The notes under the pieces are model-generated. The model did no database searches and was not told the origin of the DNA. It was given only the letters and a program-made list of their open reading frames with translations. Below, piece by piece: positions 8,775 through 13,227 of a stretch of 13,227 nt of DNA. Position 1 is the first letter of the stretch; every line of letters begins with the position of its first letter. The stretch is from a bacterium. GTDB taxonomy: Bacteria; Actinomycetota; Acidimicrobiia; Acidimicrobiales; CATQHL01. The stretch is taken from the NCBI GenBank assembly GCA_028819945.1, contig JAPPKQ010000062.1:1-13227 (forward strand). The letters are read 5' to 3'. The position numbers and the translations under genes were made by a program.

Positions 8775-8789
8775 GCGGCTCGCCCCGTC

Positions 8790-8809
8790 ATTCCGGCGGC
8801 GGCCGGAAT
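8790..8809. repeat. REP-type palindrome, copy 2, between convergent genes
   Basis: An 8-bp stem ATTCCGGC/GCCGGAAT has a GGCG loop and the same GTC...CCA flanks as copy 1. It lies in the 52-base gap between the rhodanese stop and the stop of the chimeric LLM/kinase gene, where an RNA hairpin could protect or terminate both transcripts. There is no T-run. Confidence 0.65.
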
Positions 8810-8826
8810 CCAGTGCCGGGCGCCGC

Positions 8827-10386
8827 TCAGCCGAGGAACTCCTCCGCGCCCAGGTCGAGGGCGTGGGTGGTGTGGCGGCGTGCCATCGTGGCGATCAGCC
8901 TGTCGCCGCGCTCGGTGCGCTCGACCCCCATGGACGCGAAGACGACCGTGGCCAGGCCGAAGATGGATGCCCGGCGGTACGCCTCCCAGCACTCGGCCCA
9001 TCCGAGTCCCGCCACGCCGAAGTCCAGGAGCGCGTCGCGGTAGTCGCGCACGATGCGCTCCTCGAGGGAGCGGCGCTGGTCGACCTGCAGGTTGCCGCCC
9101 AAGAAGTACGAGACGTCGCTGAGGGGGTGGCCGACGGCCAGGGACTGCCAGTCCACGACGGTGACCGCCGCCGGTGTCCGCGTCGTGTCGAGGAGCAGGT
9201 TGTCGAGCCGGTAGTCCTGGTGGATGGCGCAGAACGCCTCGCCGACCGGTGGGCTGATGGGGAACCCCGGCGAGTCGGCCAGGCGCTGGAACAGGTCCTT
9301 CTGCTCGGCGGCGAGTTCGTCGCGGTGCCTGTCGAGAAACTCCGGGAGGACGCTCCGGAAGAAGGCCCGGATGGCGTTGTGCAGCTCCTCCGGGTCGTCG
9401 AAGCTCAACCATTCGGCGCCGGCGAGCGAGGTGTCGCGCCAGGTCGGGCCGTGGAGACCCACCAGCGCCAGGGTGATCCGACGGGCCAGCGACGGGCCGC
9501 ACCCGGCGATCTGATCACCCTGCTCCGCCGGATGCATGTCCTCCAGCAGGATCACGAACTCCGGGCCGTGGTCCCGGACGGCCGCGTAATAGCAGTACGG
9601 CGTCGCGATCCGGACCCCCGACCGGAGACGGTTGTAGAAGCCGACCTCCCGGGAGTAGGCGCGCACGGCGACGGCCATGGTCCGGGTCATCTCGTCGGTG
9701 GAGGGGAACTTCCCGACGATCGTGGCCAGGCACGACCAGACCCGCACATCGTCGGGGTCGCGGCCGGCCTCGATGGCGGCCGACTTCACCGTCTCGACGC
9801 ATCGCACCACGGTCTCGTCCGCGAAGTACGTGTGCAGGATCACCTCGTCGAAGCAGCGGCCGCCGAGGCGCAGGCTGTTCTCGCCGAAGCATGCGATGTT
9901 CATCGGCAGGTGCTCGTCGAGAGTCGGATCGAGGAGGAGGAGCGGGAAGCGCCCCGCCGGACCGTCGTGGTTCTGCACCATCTCGCCTCGGAAGAGCCGC
10001 CGCATGATCCCGGCGAAGTCCTCCATCTCGGCGGTGGTGATCTCGGGGATTCCCATCAACTGCTGCAGGATTGGGATCCCCCTGCCGATGCCCAGCACGA
10101 ACCGCCCACCGCTGAGGCTCTGCATGGTGTAGGCGAAGCCGGCGGTCAACAGGGGATGGCGGGTGTTGTTGTGCGTGGCGCCGGTGGCGATGGTGATCGA
10201 CTCCGATACCGCCGCAGCCGCACCGCACAGCGCCGCTGCCTCCTTCTTGTTGTAGCGCTCGGAGATGAACGCCGTGCCGAGCCCGAGCGCCTCGCCCTCC
10301 CGCACCTCTCCCAGGAGGTCTCGCGAGCTGGCGGGCTGGCCGGCCAAGCCGTAGAAGCCAAGCTCGGGAAATTCTGGTGTGGTCAT
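8827..10386 (-). CDS. Chimeric protein: truncated F420-type LLM oxidoreductase fused to N-lobe-truncated APH-family phosphotransferase
   Basis: This 519-residue protein has two halves from different families. Residues 1-222 are the start of an LLM oxidoreductase of the MSMEG_2249/TIGR03857 type: ELGFYGLAG, FISERYNKKEA, TRHPLLTAGFAYTMQSLSGG, GIGRGIP, CFDEVILHTYFADET, GRDPDDVRVW. That family is about 330 residues, so roughly the last 100 are missing. From about 223 the chain becomes a phosphotransferase of the APH/choline-kinase-like group: VGKFPS (K226, the beta-3 lysine), YSREVGFYNRL, ILLEDMHP, Brenner motif H389-QD391-YRLDN396, and metal-binding VVD412W. The first N-lobe strands with the nucleotide loop are absent. 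The junction falls near 9709-9726. It looks like an in-frame deletion across two neighbouring genes, or an assembly artefact. Neither half is likely to have its normal activity. The ribosome site before ATG 10386 is weak. Confidence 0.85.
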   Translation of the reverse strand: MTTPEFPELGFYGLAGQPASSRDLLGEVREGEALGLGTAFISERYNKKEAAALCGAAAAVSESITIATGATHNNTRHPLLTAGFAYTMQSLSGGRFVLGIGRGIPILQQLMGIPEITTAEMEDFAGIMRRLFRGEMVQNHDGPAGRFPLLLLDPTLDEHLPMNIACFGENSLRLGGRCFDEVILHTYFADETVVRCVETVKSAAIEAGRDPDDVRVWSCLATIVGKFPSTDEMTRTMAVAVRAYSREVGFYNRLRSGVRIATPYCYYAAVRDHGPEFVILLEDMHPAEQGDQIAGCGPSLARRITLALVGLHGPTWRDTSLAGAEWLSFDDPEELHNAIRAFFRSVLPEFLDRHRDELAAEQKDLFQRLADSPGFPISPPVGEAFCAIHQDYRLDNLLLDTTRTPAAVTVVDWQSLAVGHPLSDVSYFLGGNLQVDQRRSLEERIVRDYRDALLDFGVAGLGWAECWEAYRRASIFGLATVVFASMGVERTERGDRLIATMARRHTTHALDLGAEEFLG

Positions 10387-10552
10387 GGCCGGTCGCCTCT
10401 GTTATCGCCCGCCGGTGGGGTGCGGCAATCGTGCACGGGTACGGGCCGGGCGAGTTGCCCGGATGCCGTCCCCAACGCCGCGAAAGCTACTGCGGCCGTC
10501 GCGGCACCGCCCAGGGATTCGCCATTCGTCGCACCTCGCGGGAGTTCTGAAA

Positions 10553-10572
10553 GACTAGAACTAGTTCTAGTC
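10553..10572. promoter_or_regulatory. 20-bp perfect palindrome, KstR-type operator (GACTAGAACTAGTTCTAGTC)
   Basis: All twenty bases are symmetric. The inner 14 bases at 10556-10569, TAGAACTAGTTCTA, fit the published mycobacterial KstR consensus TnnAACnnGTTnnA exactly. KstR is a TetR-family repressor of sterol breakdown. The binding protein is not encoded in this window, and related TetR regulators share similar sites. Confidence 0.6.
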
Positions 10573-10622
10573 GTAGTCGCAATATTGCCTAACACTAAAA
10601 CTAGAGAACTGTGAACTAGAAC

Positions 10623-10654
10623 CAGAACCGTGCGCTGGAACCACAGAACCGTGC
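10623..10654. repeat. 11-bp direct repeat CAGAACCGTGC, two copies 21 bp apart
   Basis: Exact copies lie at 10623-10633 and 10644-10654, a period of two helical turns. They continue a run of GAAC-containing elements starting near 10605. An activator or repressor array is possible; the function is unknown. Confidence 0.5.
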
Positions 10655-10697
10655 ACGCATACTCCGGGTACTCCGAGCGACTGCCGGGTCGTTCGAG

Positions 10698-12413
10698 TCA
10701 GTTGCCACCGACGGAATCTCGGTCAGGTGCGAGAGGTCCGGGTCCGTACTCGACGGCGGGGCCTCGATCGGATTCGCTGATCCGCTCGAGGATCTGCCGC
10801 TCCACAAGTTCGCGAAGGACCACAGACGCCCGTGGTGAGCCGACCCGGAACAGACCTCGCACGTCCCGGTTCGTGATTCGACCGTGCTCGAGAAGATGCG
10901 CGATCACCGCTGCCTCGATCTCGCTGCTTGAGTGCCTCCGATGCGCGACGGCAATCCCGAGTCCGGCAGCGGCGACCCGCGAGAGGCGATAGCGAGTGAG
11001 TGCCCCGTTGGCCGAGGCGCCGACGGATTCGATCAGCGGGGCGGACGAGGTGGCAATCCGCTCGAGGGTCCGGGCGGTCTCCAACGGTGAGCGTTGGAGT
11101 ATGGGCGCGATGTCGGCAGGTGTTGCGCTGCTGGTGGCGCAGAGGTGTCGAAGGACGAGCAGCACCTCCACGTCGCCACGGCTCGACGCGTCGAGCGACG
11201 AGACGAAGCGAGCGAACGCCATGTCGGCCGGCCCGCCCGCGAGTGACACTCGTACGCAGTCGGCCGAGGCTACGAAAGTGGGTGGCTCCTTGCCGAGTCG
11301 CAGCATCGAGCGGTACATCCGGGCCACGCCGGTGCCGAGTTCCTCAATCAGCCCCAGGCTTCGGAATGCCCGAGCCAGCAGCCGGTTCCGGGGCCTGGAT
11401 GGCGTCGTCAGGATGTTGTCGACCGTCACACCGCTGACCAGCGGGCCCATCGAGGTAATAGACAGAGAGTCGTCGAAGTGCTCGACGTGTATCGGATCGG
11501 TGAGGTCCAATCGGCGGTGAACAAAGGCGTTGGCCAGCGCCTCTCTGACGGCGTCCTCGGGATAGCGCAGGAGTTGGAGTTGTTGACCGCCCGGCAGCAG
11601 CAGAGGATCCGACAGATTTCTGGCGGCAATGTGCTCCAGGGTGCGATCCAAGGCGGCGAGCAGAGGTGGGTTGAATCGCGCGCTCGCATCGGGTGGGCTC
11701 CCCGCAGTGCGGCGATGCTGATAGCTGACGATCTCTCCGCCGGCCGCGCAGAAGAGTTGTTCGCCGGCCACGAGCAGTTCGCCGTCGGGCAGAGCGACGC
11801 CCATCGCCTGGCAGAGTGCTGAGCCGGAAAGTTCGGCCCAACGCGCTCGATCATCAGTGAGTTGTCGCAGGTGGCGACGCGCCAGGTCCACCGCCACCGG
11901 ATCGAGTTCGTCCACCGATCGGCCGCTGCGGCCTTCGGACGGGTCCTGCCCGCTGCGTTCGGAATGGAGCGCCGCGACCTGATCGGGAGCGAGCGGGAGA
12001 CAACTGCGCCCGATGCGCCGTGTGACTCTCCCCGCCACTGCGTGCACGGCCGCACCGAGCGGAACTCCGATGAGCAGGAGTCGCGCTCCCCGATGCGTGT
12101 GCTCAGCCACCGACACCGTCAACCCCGGATCAGCGGTGTCGAAGATGTAACGACGAACTTCGAGTGGATCGAGGCTCGTTCCCGAGTACGCGCCGGGGCC
12201 GCCCACGGAGTTCGCCACGCCCACCACCACAGTCCCGCCCTGACCGTTCGCCAGACAGGTCGCGGCGTTGACAAGGTCGCCAAGAGTCTTCTTGGGGTTG
12301 CCGTGATCCGACTTGAACTCGAGCGTCTCCGCCTCGAGGCTCTCCGGAGAGTCGCCACGGTCTATTCGAGCGAGCGCGTGGGTTACCTCGTGAGCGATCG
12401 GGAAGGCCGCCAT
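10698..12413 (-). CDS. AlbA_2-domain ATP-binding putative transcriptional regulator (RecG-like C-terminal HATPase and winged helices)
   Basis: This 571-residue protein has the layout of AlbA_2/'divergent AAA-4' regulators. Residues about 26-145 are the AlbA_2 (Schlafen-like) DNA-binding domain: ESLEAETLEFKSD, DLVNAATCLANGQGGTVVVGV. Residues about 284-390 are a GHKL-type ATPase fold with the N-box EALANAFVHR (291-300) and EELGTGVARM (357-366). Two winged-helix-like stretches follow, about 410-480 and 495-550 (GRITNRDVRGLFRVGSPRASVVLRELV). Family members act as transcriptional regulators or sit in defence islands; the exact role of this one is unknown. ATG 12413 is preferred over TTG 12443, because a promoter-like pair lies between them and the AlbA_2 domain begins well after both. 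No membrane segments are present. The left-hand neighbour begins after a 311-base gap, so the gene is probably monocistronic. Confidence 0.85.
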   Translation of the reverse strand: MAAFPIAHEVTHALARIDRGDSPESLEAETLEFKSDHGNPKKTLGDLVNAATCLANGQGGTVVVGVANSVGGPGAYSGTSLDPLEVRRYIFDTADPGLTVSVAEHTHRGARLLLIGVPLGAAVHAVAGRVTRRIGRSCLPLAPDQVAALHSERSGQDPSEGRSGRSVDELDPVAVDLARRHLRQLTDDRARWAELSGSALCQAMGVALPDGELLVAGEQLFCAAGGEIVSYQHRRTAGSPPDASARFNPPLLAALDRTLEHIAARNLSDPLLLPGGQQLQLLRYPEDAVREALANAFVHRRLDLTDPIHVEHFDDSLSITSMGPLVSGVTVDNILTTPSRPRNRLLARAFRSLGLIEELGTGVARMYRSMLRLGKEPPTFVASADCVRVSLAGGPADMAFARFVSSLDASSRGDVEVLLVLRHLCATSSATPADIAPILQRSPLETARTLERIATSSAPLIESVGASANGALTRYRLSRVAAAGLGIAVAHRRHSSSEIEAAVIAHLLEHGRITNRDVRGLFRVGSPRASVVLRELVERQILERISESDRGPAVEYGPGPLAPDRDSVGGN

Positions 12414-12415
12414 CA

Positions 12416-12452
12416 ATTTTAGCCTAGTACATGACAGAATCAAAGGCTAGAA
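12416..12452 (-). promoter_or_regulatory. Promoter with flanking inverted repeat upstream of the AlbA_2 regulator
   Basis: On the minus strand, TTGATT (12443-12438) and TAAAAT (12421-12416) are 16 bases apart, a good sigma-70-like pair. Nine-base arms, 12417-12425 and 12444-12452, form an inverted repeat with one mismatch (TTTTAGCCT / AGGCTAGAA) around the promoter, as expected for an autoregulatory operator. The -10 ends only two bases before ATG 12413, which is tight even for a leaderless mRNA. Either the -10 assignment or the start codon may therefore be off. Confidence 0.45.
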
Positions 12453-12551
12453 TTACTTGAGTTGCCCTCGCGGGTTGACACGATTAACAGTTAGAAGTGT
12501 GAATGTGTTCGCCCGCGCCTGGGTGCCACCGCTGACGATGGTTCCATCTGT

Positions 12552-13227
12552 TCACAGCGGGAGCGCCCGGCCGGCCTCTCGGAGGCGTTGGCGGCGGTGT
12601 TGGGCGTCGGGCATTGCCTTGGCGACGAGTGTCCAGAAGTCGCGGGAGTGGTTCTTGTGCGTGAGGTGGGCGAGTTCGTGGACGACGATGTACTCGATGA
12701 GGGCGGGCGGGAGCATCATGGCCCGCCAGTTGAAGCGCAGGGTGCCGTCGGGGGCGCAGCTTCCCCAGCGTTGACGCTGGTCGCGGATGAGGACGCTGGG
12801 TGACTCGCCGTCGCCGAGTTGAGGCCACCAGCGCTCGACCGTCGCCGGCAGGCGATCGGCAGCACGAGCGCGGTACCAGGCCACCACGGCGCGGCGGATC
12901 CTGTCGGAGCGTTCGCTTCCGTTGAGATCCTCGGGGACGGCGATCCGGAAGGTCCAGTGGTCGAAGCGGACCTCCGGTGAGCGCACGGCCTTCGATTCGA
13001 CGACCATCCGGACGTTGCGGCCGAGGTAGGGGAGAGTCTCGCCGCTGACGAAGCGTTTCGGTGCTGCCTCCAGGGTCTGTCCGGTGCTGTGCGTGACGAT
13101 CCATGCCGCCCGCTTGCGCACGATTCCTCGCAGCTCGTCGCTCGAGGTCGTCGTAGGGGAAGCGACTTCCGCACCGCTTCCGTCCACGGTGATCTGGACG
13201 GTCTTCTTGCGACGCTCGCTGCGGCGG
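12552..13227 (-). CDS. YgjP-type (DUF45/M48-like) metallopeptidase, 5' end cut by right window edge
   Basis: A zinc metalloprotein of the YgjP/DUF45 family. The catalytic site is VVHELAHLTHKNHSRDFW (HExxH with a third histidine downstream), preceded by the family's WGSC (QRQRWGSCAPDGTLRFNWR) and LPPALIEYI. A GTG at 13187 could be taken as the start, but the family's N-terminal strand RRSERRKKTVQITV is readable in the same frame from 13226 to 13188, so the true start lies beyond the window. Visible length is 224 codons plus stop; full members are about 230-250. The reaction is not established for most family members. Close homologues are often found beside hsdR in type I restriction loci, which makes the unseen upstream gene worth checking. 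Confidence 0.88.
   Translation of the reverse strand, partial: RRSERRKKTVQITVDGSGAEVASPTTTSSDELRGIVRKRAAWIVTHSTGQTLEAAPKRFVSGETLPYLGRNVRMVVESKAVRSPEVRFDHWTFRIAVPEDLNGSERSDRIRRAVVAWYRARAADRLPATVERWWPQLGDGESPSVLIRDQRQRWGSCAPDGTLRFNWRAMMLPPALIEYIVVHELAHLTHKNHSRDFWTLVAKAMPDAQHRRQRLREAGRALPL

Larger units (their letters stand above)
10387..10697. promoter_or_regulatory. 311-bp intergenic regulatory region upstream of the LLM/kinase chimera
   Basis: No gene is supported here. The half nearest the chimera (10387-10550) is GC-rich and shows no clear signal. The other half (10551-10660) is much richer in AT. It carries a 20-bp palindrome at 10553-10572, an AATATT core at 10581-10586, several AGAAC/CTAGA half-sites, and an 11-bp direct repeat. 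The long leader between palindrome and start (about 165 bases) suggests a distal promoter or lost sequence. Confidence 0.45.

Noticed and set aside
10383..10595. A 70-codon minus-strand open frame whose stop overlaps the ATG of the LLM/kinase gene
   Set aside because: The overlap looks like coupling, but its only start lies upstream of the KstR-like palindrome, so the operator would be inside the gene. It has no ribosome site and no recognisable family.
8641..10614. A 657-codon plus-strand open frame opposite the LLM/kinase chimera
   Set aside because: The minus strand carries unmistakable LLM and kinase motifs. The plus frame has no domain, overlaps the rhodanese end, and runs through the REP palindrome and the KstR-like site.
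12475..12504. Plus-strand promoter with a perfect TTGACA at 12475-12480
   Set aside because: The best -10 at 17 bases, TGTGAA, is poor, and it would drive transcription antisense to the metallopeptidase with no plus-strand gene.

Overview
The window is high-GC, densely coded DNA with many GTG/TTG starts. It carries two luciferase-like (LLM) oxidoreductase domains, one of an F420-dependent actinobacterial type, a P450 with a 3Fe-4S ferredoxin, and TetR-type palindromic operators. This suggests an actinomycete-like organism, possibly an uncultured actinobacterial lineage. That placement is inferred from gene content and was not tested by phylogeny. No tRNA, rRNA, CRISPR array or transposase was seen.

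Left part (1-5060, all minus strand, transcribed right to left): class III aminotransferase, phosphate acetyltransferase (Pta, frameshifted), TetR-family regulator, a fused four-cluster ferredoxin/NrfD-type membrane subunit, and the N-terminus of a molybdopterin oxidoreductase that runs off the left edge. Gaps are short, and the regulator and the fusion gene share a GTGA overlap. The best single explanation is sulfonate (taurine-type) dissimilation. The aminotransferase would make sulfoacetaldehyde, an Xsc enzyme not in this window would release sulfite and acetyl phosphate, Pta would convert acetyl phosphate to acetyl-CoA, and the molybdoenzyme without a Tat signal plus its membrane partner would oxidise sulfite in the SoeABC manner. 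This is inference from gene order and families. A perfect inverted repeat (CTCTAAC-N6-GTTAGAG) lies 60 bp upstream of tetR, and an exact copy of one arm lies in the aminotransferase promoter region.

Middle part (5061-8826): a cytochrome P450 and its small 3Fe-4S ferredoxin form a minus-strand pair. Divergent from them are a plus-strand LLM flavin oxidoreductase and a two-domain rhodanese. Two copies of a short REP-type palindrome (ATTCCGGC...GCCGGAAT) flank the plus-strand pair.

Right part (8827-13227, minus strand): a chimeric gene joins the first two thirds of an F420-type LLM oxidoreductase in frame to an aminoglycoside-phosphotransferase-like kinase that has lost its first N-lobe strands. 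Upstream is a 311-bp AT-richer regulatory region with a 20-bp perfect palindrome that fits the published KstR operator consensus, plus repeated GAAC elements. Next come an AlbA_2/HATPase/winged-helix regulator, whose promoter is bracketed by an inverted repeat, and a YgjP-type metallopeptidase cut by the right edge.
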